The notes under the pieces were generated by a model. It made no database searches. It worked only from the letters and a program-made list of their open reading frames with translations, and was not told where the DNA came from. The position numbers and the translations under genes were made by a program. Of a stretch of 64,000 bases of DNA, positions 1-11,966 are shown one piece after another. The stretch is from Saksenaea vasiformis B4078 (Eukaryota > Mucoromycota > Mucoromycetes > Mucorales > Saksenaeaceae), in the NCBI GenBank assembly GCA_000697055.1, contig JNDT01002355.1, positions 1-64,000 of the forward strand, written 5' to 3'. Each line of letters opens with the position of its first letter. Positions within the stretch are counted from its first letter, which is position 1.

Positions 1-222
1 TTTTCCCGGTTTCCAAAAAAAAAAAAAAAAAAAAAAAAAAGTGGTCTGGGAACTAGCCATTTTGGGGACCCGAGCAAATGGTGAAACGGCCATGTCGTCA
101 TGCGTTCCTATTTGATACTCCGAACTACAGGACATAAACTTTTTTTTTTTCCTCATTTCCTTTTTTTCGGTGTCCCTTTTTTTATTTTATTTTATTCTCT
201 TCACGAAATTATTATTATTATT

Positions 223-1378
223 ATGGCACAACCTTACTATACCAACTCACATGTTACTGGGTCAAGTCTACTTTCTCGTAGACAGCAAACAACTCCATAT
301 CTTCAACATCTATTACCTTCTCTTCCACCACTATCTCAGTTACTGGAACAGAGAACCAAAGATGAAAATTTGGTATCTGCTTCTTCAGGTCCAGGATTGA
401 CAACCCAACCTTTAAATCATTATCAACCTATTTATTATAATGAACAACAACAACAACAACATAATCCTTCTTCTTCCTCTTCTTCTTCTTCTGTTACTAC
501 TGCGACTACCACTGCTACTGCAACAGGTGCTGCTCCTGTTTCTATTATGGTGGATCCATCGACAACAAATACAACTACTACTACCTCTCTCCCTGTCAGT
601 GCTACTATTACGGGTATACCATCTTCAACCATCAACACAACGACAACATCCACCATGACTACTACTCCTGCAACGACTACTACAACCATGGTTCCTCCTG
701 ATTTGTTTAGTGGTCCCCATCTGATGGATCATAGTTTTACGCCCATGTTACCTATGGACATGTATAGTGCCGATATTGCGGCTGCTGCAGCCGCGGCCGC
801 GGCCGCCGCTGCTGCTGCTGCTGTGGCCGGAGGTGGAGGTGGTGGAGCAGGAGGAGGACCAATGCCACCTGGAGGTATTATTCAACCACAACAACTGATG
901 ACAGAAGAAGAGTTGGAACAACATCAACGTCGTTTACGTCATGCATCTGTATCCAGCACTTCTTCGGATAAGGTGTACTCCTTTGTATCTATTCCAGGAA
1001 CAAATCACAAAAAACGACCACGTCGAAGATATGATGAGATTGAACGATTGTATCACTGTAATTGGCCAGGGTGTACAAAATCCTATGGAACCTTGAACCA
1101 TCTGAATGCACATGTCAGCATGCAAAAACATGTAGGAGAAAGAGAACAAGCTGTGTGGGCTTTTTTTTAACCAGTTATACATTATACAGGGACCTAAACG
1201 CCATCCTTCTGAATTCAAGGAAATGCGTAAAGAATGGAGACGGCAGAAAAAGGAAAGAGAAGCAGCCAAGAAAGCAGCCGACGAGATGAATAATCAAGTA
1301 CCAATGCAACATGTATATCCACCACAACTACAATACCATTTGCAGCCAACCGCTTTGACATTCAATGGGTTTTACTGA
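223..1378 (+). CDS. Con7-like C2H2 zinc-finger transcription factor
   Basis: Two exons, 223-1131 and 1190-1378, give about 365 aa. The 58-nt intron has GTAGGA and TACAG ends. I chose the ATG at 223 because the frame further upstream is a low-complexity hydrophobic leader. The N-terminal two thirds is disordered: poly-Q, poly-S, Thr-rich runs, then about 14 Ala and a Gly-rich run. Near residue 255 comes VYSFVSIPG, a basic KKRPRRRY patch and one C2H2 finger (YHCNWPGCTKSYGTLNHLNAHV). The finger continues across the intron into GPKRHPSEFKEMRKEWRRQK and a short basic helix. This block is the signature of the fungal Con7 family, nuclear regulators of morphogenesis and chitin-related genes in ascomycetes. 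The role in this fungus is inferred. The homopeptide tracts are encoded by near-perfect microsatellites and may vary in length between strains. Confidence 0.85.
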
Positions 1379-2676
1379 TGATGCTTGTTTAAATTTCTTC
1401 CTTCTTTTGTATCATTTTCGTTTTATGTGCATGTACATTGTGTTTTTCTTCTTCTTTTCTTCTTCTATAGGAACACTGGTTTGTTCACTCTCTCTTTCTC
1501 TTTCTCTGTTTCTCTCAGTCTCCTTTTTTTTTTTCTTTTTTAACCTCCTCTTCATTACGTTCAACCCCCTCGAAAAAAAGAAACTCCTTATTTATCATCT
1601 CGATATGTTTGTGCGTTGGAGTACGAGAGAGATAACCATGGTGATGATGATGATGATGGCGTCACAGAAACAAAACAAGGAAACTTTAAACCAAACTTGC
1701 CAAGCTTTTTTTTTTTTTTCCTTCTTCTGATTTCTTTTTTTTATCTCTCTCTTTCTCCTATATTTCTTTCTATCATTTAGGGCTTAGAGCGATCTTCAGA
1801 GTAATAAAAAAAAAGATGCTTTATCATTTTTCACATGGGAAATGAAAAGGCGGGAAAAAAAAAAGAAAAAATAAGTTAAGGATATCCATGTTTAAGCCAA
1901 TGGGAAAATTTAGTGGTCGATCTTCTTTTTTTCCCATCTCGGCCGAGTGACCCAGTTTTCCGTGTAACCTGAGATTATGTAGATCATGTAACACAAAACA
2001 TATCTTTTTTGTCATTACTATCCGAATTTTTTTTTTCCAGAATACATAAAGATGATCCTTTAAGAAACCACGCCAATAGAATGGTCCACGAGGAAATGCA
2101 GGATTTTAAAGTAACCAGCAAACCATGTCATTAGACAGCTTAGGGTTACAATGGCTTTGTATAACCCATACGTGTGTTCAGTAACACGTACGTCATGGAT
2201 TGACACACACACACATACATACCGTTTCTTTTTGGTTTTGCATGACGCGGAGATCGTTGGTACGGAAAGGGCGATCCGTCATATCTTTTTCTCTTGTCTC
2301 TCTTTGCCTCTCTGTCTCTGTGTGTACATCAACCTTAAATTATTATTTTTTTTTTTGGTCCATGACGAGGCTCAGGTGATTTCAACGGAAAGCATGAACA
2401 ACTTTCCGAGAGCCCACTTGATCCTTGAAACTCATATCACTTCCTTGTATGGTCAGCTGCTTCCAACACCACAACGTCCATGGTTGTCATTCAATAAAAA
2501 ATTTAGTGTTCTTTGTCTATAAAAAGTCATTCTTCCGTACGACTAAACTGTTGGTTCTGGAATAAGGAAAAAAAAATTTGCCATTTTCCATCCTTCTCCC
2601 GGTCCGTTAAAAAGGCATTCCTCGTGAATGGTGTAAAAATAGATTGTGTTGATCGTCATGAAAAAAAAAGACTGTT
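1379..2676. other. Intergenic stretch, low complexity
   Basis: This lies between the stop codons of two convergent genes. It holds T-rich runs, TCTC-type pyrimidine tracts, a short (AC)n near 2203-2216 and no recognisable reading frame. The short open frames come from T-runs. An AATAAA at 2492-2497 lies downstream of the plus-strand gene but too far away to assign to it. Confidence 0.5.
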
Positions 2677-3753
2677 TTATTCCAGGTGATGATCCAAAAA
2701 AGCACGTACAGAAGGTTTACACAATGCCAAAGGCACTTGGCCTTGGCGATTCAATCGATCGATATCTCCACCACCTTGAATCAAATCTAAAGCAACTTCT
2801 CCTTGCTGTTCATCGCATGCAAGATGAAGCGGCGTATTCCCCTCACTGTCCCGTGGATTCACACGGGCCTTGGCATCAAGTAAAAGCTGAACAAACGCTC
2901 GATGTCCTTGCGCCGCCGCCCGATGTCTAACCATTTGAAATGAATCATCGTGTTACCCAATAGTACGGTTACACCACTTACAAAGGCGTTTGTAAAAGTT
3001 GATTCGTTGAATTAGGCTCTGCATGATGATCTAAAAGAAGTTTGCCGATCTATGTGAAAAAAGAAAAAAGTTGTGTGTGAGTGTGAGAGAACTGCAACCC
3101 ATGTGTATGTTATATAGATAGATAAATCTATCACTCACTCACTCACTCACTCACTCACCTCAAGCCTATTTTTAGATGCAGCGTAGTGCCTTTTGAAACA
3201 CATCGTGTTAATCATCATCATCAAGGCTGTGGTCACACTTTTTTCAAAAACTTACAGTGCTGTCTGTCCACTCTCATTTTGCACAGACATATCCGCACGA
3301 TGATCCAACAAGACTTGCACGACAGGAGTATGCCCTGCAGAAACTAAACATGATCGATAGGTTAGAGAAAATGAGGGAGAAATAGTCTGTGTTACCTGCA
3401 ATCATCAAAGGAGTCCAACCAGACTAAATCATCTGCATCAACATAAAGGTTGCCCAGAAGAAGAAAAAAAAAGGATAGAAAAGACTTTTACGTACATCAT
3501 CTGCTGCGTTTACATTTGCTTGTTGTTCCAAAAGGTACGTAACCAGTTGCTCATGACCACCCGATGCTGCCCAATGCAATGCTGTTCGGCCATCCTTTTT
3601 TTTTTTTTTATTTCGCCATGCATGGGTTTTTGGTTTCTCATTGGTAACATGTTTTCTTACCTCGTCTTTACTATTGACACCATTGCCTTGACTAATCAAC
3701 TCTGCAACAACAAACTGTTTACCTTCATAAGCAGCCGTAAACAGATTCAGCAT
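2677..3753 (-). CDS. 26S proteasome assembly chaperone, gankyrin/Nas6 (PSMD10) orthologue
   Basis: Seven exons on the minus strand (3753-3661, 3594-3496, 3423-3396, 3343-3256, 3189-3159, 3049-2982, 2926-2677) join in frame to 218 aa, close to the usual 226-228 aa. The product is almost entirely ankyrin repeats. Diagnostic strings match gankyrin in order: LFTAAYEGK, DGRTALHWAASGGHEQLV, SGWTPLMIAVSAGH, GQTALHYAASKNRLEI, TPLHRAAAQGH and EGNTPLHLACDE. Gankyrin binds the C-domain of the Rpt3 ATPase and helps build the 19S regulatory particle, then leaves. The C-terminal repeat is degenerate, as in the family. The donor of intron 5 lies in a GTGA microsatellite (3131-3159). Confidence 0.93.
3131..3159. 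repeat. (TCAC)n tetranucleotide microsatellite
   Basis: About seven tandem TCAC units. On the minus strand they read GTGA and begin exactly at the 5' splice site of intron 5 of the gankyrin gene. Confidence 0.9.
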
Positions 3754-3943
3754 CTTCTTCCACTTTTTGTTATGCTATGTTTTTCTTTTGCAGGAAGTGC
3801 TGGCGTCGTTTCAAATGATTGGATGCATTCATGGGGAAGTCACAAACGCGAACCAGATGGTGACCAAAAAAGGGGAGGGGGAGGAAAAAAAAAAGGCTCG
3901 TCAGTCATTTGGCTATGTGGAGAGAGAAAGAGACAGAGACAGA

Positions 3944-3944
<1 letters not shown>

Positions 3945-3981
<37 letters not shown>
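3945..3981. repeat. (AC)n dinucleotide microsatellite
   Basis: About 18 AC units, preceded by AG/GAGAC-rich sequence. It sits in the 778-bp divergent space between the starts and stops of the neighbouring minus-strand genes. No gene is visible in 3754-4531. Confidence 0.95.
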
Positions 3982-3986
<5 letters not shown>

Positions 3987-4531
3987 ATGACCTCTTTCCT
4001 CCCCTTTGTGGCAGTACTTCACCCCTCAGTGATAGGTTTCATAATGCACACAATCTGGGGCATTTTTTTTTGGTTCCCTTTTTGATGGGCAAAGGGGAAA
4101 ATGTGTCATCCGAAGTCAATCTGTCTATCTTTCCCATTCCTGTCACAAAAACTCGCCCTTTTCCTTCATCCGAGGAAAACTGGTTGCGAGAAACAGTTAA
4201 AGTTTAACAGGTGTCACTGGGACAATTTACCAGGATGATTTAAGAAAAAATCAATTGTGGGGAAGGGGATCTACCCTTTCATTTCCTCCTTTCTTTCTTT
4301 CTTTCTATTTGCAGCAATCGCCAATTTGTTTTATGTTAATAATGTAATTATTTGTAACTTTGGTAGAAGGAAAAAAAGAAAAAAAAGAAAAGAAACAGAT
4401 TTCCTAAAGGAGTGAAAGGATAAATAACAGATAAAGTTTAAGACGATTAGGGATACAAAGGAATGCAAAAAACAAAAACAAAAAAAGAAGGAAGGTAAAG
4501 TGCATGGATGGAATGGGAAGAAGAAGTTTGC

Positions 4532-5869
4532 TTATTCTGGAAGCAATGCTACCCGATCCTGTAACCAGAGACAATCTCCCTTCCAACGGTCCTTTTCCTT
4601 AGCAACAAGATCCAGTTTAGACTTTGTTTGCTGTTGTCGTGTCATTGCTTGTTCCAGTTGTTTTCGTGATTGTTGTTCTTCTTGAAGCTGTGACTTGAGT
4701 TGTTCGATCATGGCCAGCAGGACCTTGGCATCATTGGATTGCACATTTTCTGTCGGTGGAGGATGTAACATGGACTGTTGTTGTTTTTCTTTTTCTTGTT
4801 CTTTTTGCGCAAGCATTTGACCACTCGCCATAGCAGGAGGTGAGGAGAGACGGCGTGGTCGTTCCAGAAGGTCTGAAATAACCTGGCGACAATGAGGACA
4901 GCAGGTATTGTTTTGGGTTGTTTTGTGATCGGCTGGCGATCGTTTTCTTTTCTCAGTGTCTGTTGCGCCGCCGTCATTATCTGTTTGCACCTGGACATGG
5001 CGCATACGGACGGAACGACGCTTGAGCGCAGCAACAGGCACGGAGCGGAGTGTGTTTGGTTGGGAAAGGACAGAAGAAGAAGAAGAAGTGGAAGTGCAAG
5101 AAGAAGAAGAAGAAGAGGAACTGGATGATGAGTTTTCGGAGCAGGTGGACAGGGTCCGCCGATCAGGACAGGCCGCTGCAATGGCAGCCGAGGCGACGGC
5201 AGGTGGAAGGGGGGCCGGCCGACGGGGTTGTTGACGTGCATGCGACTTGACGGGAAGCGTCGGCGGCATCGGAAACTGCAAATCGTTAAAGGAAGACGAG
5301 GTGATGGATGGAACAGGTGGTATCTCTTCTTCCTTTTCCGAGACTTCGCTGTACACACCCGAATCGCGTAATGCCGATGATTTATGATGATGATTGTTAT
5401 TATTATTATTATTATTATGCGTACGTTTCGGCTGAGGCGGCTGGTACACCGGTAACGGGATATGGGTACGTCGCTCGGTACTCGCAATCGTGCCAATGAT
5501 TGTTGTGCGCTCACTGGAGGCGGAGGAAGAGGATGTCTTGAGACTAGGCATGGTAGGACGTTTGCGAAGACGCTGCAGGATCCGCGAGGCCCGTCGGATA
5601 TGGTCACGGTTCGACCCTCGCTTGTCCTTGAGAAATTCTTCAGGCCCAGTCGTGGCTAGAAACTGCGCCAGGCCCAACGTGTCATTAGGATGACTGTTGC
5701 GGTTGGCATAACCCGATTGGTTGCTATGATAACTGCTGGCATCATCATTCATAAAGCAAAAATCGTCAGAGTCGTCGTCTGAATAATCGTCGTCAACGTC
5801 ATCGTAAAAGGCCGCGTTCTTTGTCGGCCGCAAAGTGGCTCGTTGATGATGGAAACGCTTGGCAATCAT
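4532..5869 (-). CDS. Conserved fungal protein of unknown function, coiled-coil C-terminus
   Basis: Intronless frame of 445 aa. It starts MIAKRFHHQRATLRPTKN, followed by an acidic DDVDDDYSDDDSDD stretch and the motif DTLGLAQFLATTGPEEFLK, a short block I associate with uncharacterised fungal proteins. The middle is low complexity: poly-N, HHHH, Pro-rich segments and a 12-Ser run. CCPHCRQVI near residue 325 gives a CxxC pair but no second pair, so zinc binding is doubtful. The last 80 residues (ML AMIEQLKSQLQEEQQ to LDLVAKEKDRWKGD) are a clear coiled coil. I cannot assign a function; a cytoskeletal or polarity scaffold would fit the composition. Confidence 0.75.
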   Translation of the reverse strand: MIAKRFHHQRATLRPTKNAAFYDDVDDDYSDDDSDDFCFMNDDASSYHSNQSGYANRNSHPNDTLGLAQFLATTGPEEFLKDKRGSNRDHIRRASRILQRLRKRPTMPSLKTSSSSASSERTTIIGTIASTERRTHIPLPVYQPPQPKRTHNNNNNNNNHHHKSSALRDSGVYSEVSEKEEEIPPVPSITSSSFNDLQFPMPPTLPVKSHARQQPRRPAPLPPAVASAAIAAACPDRRTLSTCSENSSSSSSSSSSSCTSTSSSSSVLSQPNTLRSVPVAALKRRSVRMRHVQVQTDNDGGATDTEKRKRSPADHKTTQNNTCCPHCRQVISDLLERPRRLSSPPAMASGQMLAQKEQEKEKQQQSMLHPPPTENVQSNDAKVLLAMIEQLKSQLQEEQQSRKQLEQAMTRQQQTKSKLDLVAKEKDRWKGDCLWLQDRVALLPE

Positions 5870-6343
5870 AAAAAGAAAAAAGATGTAAAGTAAGAAAGAT
5901 AGACGAGGAAGAGAAAAGAAAAAAAAGACGGTTTATGTAGTTAGAGAAAGAAGAAAAGGATTGGAAAGGGATGGATTGTGTGCAAGAGAGCGTGAAGAAG
6001 GGTTGAAAGGAAGTTAGCTTGCGTTCATTCGAAATTTATGAAATAAAGAGCCCCTTCCCTCCTTTTTCTTGTGTTCTCTCTCCTTACGCCAACAATAACA
6101 CTATATCCTCAAAGAACCCTTATCCCTCCTACTCCTTTTCAATATCGCTTTTTGCTCGGGTTCCAAAAAAAATTTTTTTTCCATTCTGTCTGTCTTGCTT
6201 TTATCATTTGCGCGTGAAAAAATGTGTGTATCTCTCATTTCCATCTAAAAGTTCCGTGAATTAATCCCGTGTTCGGAACGGTTCCTGCTTCTATATTCTT
6301 TTCTAGAGAACTCGATTTGTGTCCGTCGTCATCGCCGTCGTCG
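5870..6343. other. Intergenic, no gene seen
   Basis: A purine-rich leader lies upstream of the preceding minus-strand start, followed by T-rich sequence. Nothing else is recognisable. Confidence 0.5.
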
Positions 6344-9300
6344 TTAGGATGATGAAGACGCTTGCCGTGCTAAAATGTATTTATCGACGGCCGAAACCCG
6401 TCGTTTACCGACAAGTCCAGATGCACCAGGGAGAACAATGCCCTTGTGTGCAGGGCCAACCCCCGCAATGACGCGCTTTGCGACCTCTTCTTCCTTTTCC
6501 TCCCGTTTTGTGTCCTTCTCCTCCTTCTGTTGCTTTGATGATTGTTGGACCGTCTTTTCTAGCGTGGGTTTCGTCGATTGTTTCCACATTCGCCAGCCTT
6601 CGATATCGATAAGTGCCTGCATACAGCCCCATTCCACGATTTTCTTCTCCAGCCATTCTAAACTGACAGGTTTCGTCAGGAAATCGTTACATCCTGCCGC
6701 AAGGGCGGCCTGTCGATCAGCCTCAAGCGATGAAGCCGTTAGCGCAACAATAATCACAGGTGATCGAAAAGAGGATGGCACGTTGCGTGTTGTTGTCCCC
6801 TCTTCCACCACCACCACTTTTTTTTCCCGGAGAATAGACTCTGAGGATGAGGATGTTGGCAACACACCAATTTGCTGCTCCTTTTCAATGGCGCGGATCC
6901 TCTTGGTAGCCTCAATACCATTCATGACAGGTAACTGGATATCCATCTATAATAATAAAAACCCCGAGCATGAGTCCCCCCTCATTCACTCACTCATGAA
7001 AAAAGAAAAAAAAATAATGACACCATGACTTACCAGCACTAAATGAAATCCCCCGCCTTCCCATTTGTCAACGGCCTCCTTACCATCGCTGGCAACCTCA
7101 AATTTAATCTTGTGTTTTTTCATCCATGTCGACAGAATCACTTGATTGATACTGTTATCTAAACAGATGATTGCTTAGAAACAAAAAAGAAACGCGTTTC
7201 CATATTCTTATTATCATTACCTTCGACAATAAGTACTTTAATAGGAGGACTTGTCATTTCTGTGCCTTGTTTTTTGTCTTTCTTTCTTCGTTGACTAATC
7301 TTAAACTTGCTTGTTGTGGGTGTTTGTGCCGCTTCCGGTTGCACCGCATCAACGGCAAGGGAATCCATCGTCGTGTTTGTGTCTGGTGCAGATAGGCTTG
7401 TTTGTTCGACTGAATGTTGCATTGACGATGCGACGGGTGAAACGTCCTCGCTACTCGTGGGAATGACAGTTATCTTGAGAGGACTTCCACCAGGTGATAA
7501 TGTATCATGCGAAGGCCGTATCATGGGAGAGTTGGGTACGGCTGACGCGTATTCAGACGATGACAAGGCAGGCGATTCGGGACATGACATGGCCAGATCG
7601 GTAAGGGCGCGTCGCCCCTGCTGCTGAAATGTGCCGCTATGCGACCGCATACGTCGTTTTCCTCCTTCTGCTCCTGCACCAACGGTGGCCGGCGTCGTCA
7701 CCTTATTACTCGGACTGCATGGTCTTGCAAAATAATTGCCATTCTCAAATGCATTATCCATCACCAGACCTGCAGGTGATGTCAAAAGACCACCTGCCCG
7801 ACGATACACCAGGTCGCTGGCATGCGCAACATGATGCTGGGCATCCGAGCCAGTGCTCGTACGTGCGCTTCCTGGGGTTGATGGCGTGCCTAATAATAAT
7901 TCCTGCGAGGACGCGAAGGTCGATAATGTTAAAGGCGGCGGTAGATGATTTCGTGGAGAAGTAGCAAGCGGAAAGAACTGTGGTCCAACAACCGCGTTGT
8001 TCCATCCGATATGAAGTGCTGTTAAGAAACGACGCGGTCCTGCTGGTTTGGGCACGACGACAATCCGAGGAATGGGCACGGCTTGCGGAGCCGACGGGAG
8101 AGCCGAAAACCACTGAATTGTATCACGTACGTGTTTGTAATTCGCGGCGGATGAAAAGAAAATAACAGCAGCCGTTCCTTGCTGAAAAGGGCCGCTGGAT
8201 TTCGTGCGCTTGTGCTGCCGTCGTCCCGGTTGTTGTTGTGGTGGTGTTGCTGCTGCTCCAAAAGGCTGTGACCGGAACAGACGGAGTCGTTTTTCTAGTA
8301 TGGTTACATCGTCATCTATCAATACAAAGGCAGGTGGAATGGCGCGAATATGTTCTTCTTCAATAGCGGGCGAATGTGTTTCAGGAGGAGATCGATGATG
8401 AAGATGATGGTGATGATGATGGGGAAGGTGGTATGAGCCCTCAGGGGTCGGCTGTACGGATGCCGGTCTCATTTCCGTGAAAACGAGGTCCTGATCTTCC
8501 GTAGAGGCTGGTACATGACTGATATCTGTGTTCCAGCTTGCCAGACAGCGCGTCAAGTGTTTGGCAAAGACACTCTGATCAGGTGCGTAAAGTACCATTT
8601 TGACGCCTTTGAGTTGCGAAATAAACTTGGACAATTCATTCAGCGTCGGTTCATCGGTGAGTTTGACATTTGCAAATTGCTTTTCGAGAATTTGTGAAGG
8701 TTTATCGAATAACAGCAACTTTTGCGCGTTATTGTCTCGTCCCTTGTCCATCTTTAATGTCACTTCGAAACGCGTCTGGTTCTTTCCCAAGTCATCTACT
8801 TTCAGACTACCACCGAGATAACGTAGTAGCCGGGAAGTAGAATCGACATGAGGTAAAAGAGAGGCTGTTAGGCCTGAGGGAATGGCTGGTGATGCTGTAT
8901 GCACAATTTCGAATGCCAATAACCGTTTGTTGTCGTCGGGCATACTGGTAACATTGAGTCCCAGTTCAATGCAGGCACCAGGTGTACATCCTTCCAAAAT
9001 GTCACGTAAAAGCTAAGCAAAAAAAAAAATCGAATGAATAAGCAATGAACAGGAGCGAATCTAGTAGTTCGCTTACATTCATTAAAGCGTGTTTCAAGGT
9101 TTCCTCATCACCAATGACATTAGCATGGTGTAAGACATTGTCACAATGATAAATGACGAGGTGGACATCCAGTTTAGCTGCCACACCTGCCAATGCATCG
9201 CCAACGTTTTGAATGACTTCACCAATGTCAAATTCTTCTCTGACAGGGCTCTCAGTTTCGTTACTGCGCAGCAGCAAGTATAAATGGGAGCCAATATAGC

Positions 9301-10060
9301 ACACTTGCTTGACGATTGTATTAATGGCAGAGATGCTGGCGATAGGGACAGGAATAGAACAAGTGCTGAGTAATTCATGGGTGTTGGAAAGGATAGACAA
9401 TGGAGAAAATTGTTCAAGCGTCGTCATAATCAGTAGCGATGCGTCTTGAATTTCCTGCGAGACAGTGGATAGTAGTTTGGCAGAGGTTTGATCGACAAGT
9501 TTTTGTTGTTCTTGCCAATGTTTCTGTACATGTTCTTTTTGTTCTTTGTTCGCCCGATCAATGAGGTCGAGGATGAGGAAGATGGCGACATTGGCCAAGG
9601 AAATGATTGTGCATGTTGTTTGAAGGTGTCTGTTGGAAGAGGTATGAGTGACGGCAGCCATAGCCAAGGCAATAGCAATGGCGGTTGGTCTGTTTTGTTG
9701 GGTTGCAATGACGAAGATCCAATAACTTGTGAAGACAAGAGTGATAAAGATATGTGTATGGAGGCTGGTGGCAATGGCGCAGATCAAACAGATAGTGGCG
9801 GATGCGATGGTAACACGACGTATAATACAAGTTACAGGGTCATCCATATGAGAAGGAAAAGGTCGTAATAAAATCAAGTCGTCTCGTTTTCGTATTAATT
9901 CAACACCTTGAGACGACCATGCTGAACGTAGAGAAGATAGACAAGGTCGACTTGTAGTAGGTTTCAGATAAGTACTTGATTTCCGTTGCATTGTAGATGA
10001 ATGAACGTTTAATGTAGTAGTAGTAGTGGCATGGCGTGAGTTCTTGGTAAAGTCTGACAT
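6344..10060 (-). CDS. SSK1: Ssk1/Mcs4-type response regulator with membrane N-terminus and degenerate histidine-kinase core
   Basis: Four exons (10060-9077, 9012-7221, 7158-7034, 6946-6344) sum to 1167 aa. The ATG at 10060 (MSDFTKNSRH) is preferred to one 45 nt upstream that encodes a poly-Phe leader. Residues 75-165 hold about four hydrophobic segments. A linker then leads to an H-box-like STVSQEIQDA in which Gln202 stands where the phospho-His should be, and a later ATPase-like region lacks clear N and G1 boxes. The C-terminal receiver is intact: VLIVEDN, MDIQLPVMNGIEATKRIR (Asp969 acceptor), PVIIVALTASS, GCNDFLTKPVSLEWLEKK and EWGCMQALIDIEGW. This block and the GVGPAHKGIVLPGASGLV tail are typical of Ssk1, which relays the osmotic phosphorelay to the Ssk2-type MAPKKK of the HOG pathway. 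Orthology is strong; the membrane anchoring is inferred. Confidence 0.9.
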
Positions 10061-10913
10061 GGAAGACAGTTCACCAAGAAAGAAAAAAAAGAAAAGGACG
10101 GACAAACCTACGAAAAAAGGAAATAAAAATTTTCTTCTTTTTTTTCTTTTTTTGCGACAACTTGTCTCCGTGATATAGAGTAACTACTTCTCTGGCGATG
10201 ACCATAAATAACGCAATAGTTGGTCTGTGTGAGAAATAGAAGTCATTCATCACCTGAATAGACATGATCAGGACACGCTAACATCTTTTCATGCGACCCG
10301 TTTATTATCTCCAGGTGTTTCCGGGTGTGTAACAGTCGTACTACCATCCCCAAATTTCTACTTCTTTGATAATGTTTTCTCCCCCCTCCCGGCTTAAACG
10401 GATATTGAGAGTTGATATATATATATTAAACTTGTAAGGTTTACATTTATCCATACCAATGGATGGAAATCTCCCATGCCATAAACCTTATTATGCAAGA
10501 CTTGCTAGAAATATAAAAAAAGTTAAGTATGTAGGCAATAGCTATATTACAGTAGTAGTAGTATACTTACCGAGTGCCTATCCTCAGTGCATACCGAGGT
10601 TGTAGAAATAACAAACTAGCATCTGCAATAGGGCCATTTAACGAGATTGCACAGATTGCGCCACTTGACATTTTAATTGTATGCATTGGGTTGTGTATGG
10701 AACTTTTACAGAATGTTCCATTCTCTTTGTAAACAAGGATAACAACCTTAAATCTACCGAGCAAAAAAAAAAAAAAGCCTGTAACAAATGTTGCAAGGCT
10801 TTTGAAAACCATAAGCTTTTCATTCCAAGTTACTCACAGATAGAATGGTCACATCTGATTGGCTGGCGTTGAAAAGAAAAAAAGCAAGCCTGCAATGAGC
10901 ATAGTAGTATCTT
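10061..10913. other. Divergent promoter region, one doubtful small ORF
   Basis: Space between two divergent genes. A minus-strand frame starting at 10671 (MSSGAICAISLNGPIADA) could splice at 10570 (GTAAGT) to an exon near 10508 and give 52 aa, but I do not recognise it. The rest is AT-rich with a TATATATATA run near 10420. Confidence 0.35.
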
Positions 10914-11776
10914 ATGGAGGCATCAGTTACGCATTACAATCGAGTAGAGTACATTGAAACTGTAAGTTTTCCGACGCGGAAATCCAACGCACTATTTGCT
11001 TCCAGGCATACGGACAACCAATCGCTTTAGTTTTGTAGGACACTGGTAACAAAGTGAGCCGCCGGTCCGTTATTTGCGGTAGTCAAAACATCATTCTCGG
11101 TGGCAAGGTCGGATGCAAAGGAGTCTCCTCGATGCGAGGGACTGACGTTTCTCTATAGACAATTATTCAAACAGATTGTGTCATCCGAGGTGATCTTCGA
11201 CGGACTGGAGGAGGTCATGCCGTTGTCATTGCCATTGGTCGGTACTGTTTGCTTTCTCAAGGTTCCATCATTCGACCACCTTACAAAACTTACAAAGGGT
11301 AAATTGAAATACTTTCTCTACACGCGATGTTGAGTCTACTATCACCAGGATTTTCAGCTACTATCCAATGAAAATTGGTGATCATGTCACCATTGGTGAA
11401 GGTAGCGTGATTGAAGCAGCTACGATTGGATCTTACGTGACCATTGGCAAAAACTGTATCATTGTATGTATAAACAAAAAAAAACTTTGTCTTTCTGGAA
11501 AGTTTAACCAACTTATGTATAAAGGGTCGATTTGCCATCATCAAGGATTGTTGCTGCATCACAGACAATACTGTCATCCCTCCCAATACAGTCGTACCGT
11601 CATTTTCGGTTTATTCAGGTTCACCTGGTAAGATGATAAACAAGAAAAGGTTCATTTGTCAGAAAATATCAACATGCTATACAGGTACATACCAAGATGA
11701 GTTACCAGAATGTACGCAAGAGCTCTACGAAAACAAGACTAAAGACTTCTATACCAAATTCGTAGCAAAAGATTAA
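10914..11776 (+). CDS. Dynactin subunit 5 (p25), left-handed beta-helix protein
   Basis: Six exons (10914-10961, 11039-11107, 11159-11298, 11349-11463, 11525-11627, 11685-11776) join exactly in frame to 188 aa; animal p25 is 182 aa. Matches run throughout: [93 protein letters not shown] and the end [19 protein letters not shown]. The hexapeptide repeats form a left-handed beta-helix. p25 sits at the pointed end of the dynactin Arp1 filament with p27, p62 and Arp11, and links dynein to early endosomes in filamentous fungi. The insertion [14 protein letters not shown] is slightly longer than in the animal protein. Confidence 0.95.
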
Positions 11777-11966
11777 TGGTATACGGGAATTTTTTCCTTT
11801 TTTTTTTTCAAAAAGTGTGTGCAGTTTGCGTTCTGAGCTCTATCATATTTTCCTTGTTTGTTTGCACTTTCTTTTCCTTTGCTTGCCGTTTTCTTTTATT
11901 TCATGGATTCATAAACATACTATCTTCTAATTTTTTTTTCCCTTTCTTTCGACCTTTTTCATTGTG

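Noticed and set aside
435..689. Minus-strand frame opposite the Con7-like gene
   Set aside because: Poly-Val/Glu/Cys product is the complement of trinucleotide repeats in the true coding strand.
6344..10060. Calling the protein a hybrid histidine kinase
   Set aside because: The phospho-His is replaced by Gln and the ATP-binding boxes are degenerate. The receiver and tail are Ssk1-like.
10571..10671. Minus-strand 52-aa two-exon gene (MSSGAICAIS...)
   Set aside because: Splice signals are acceptable but there is no recognisable family; kept only as a note in the intergenic entry.
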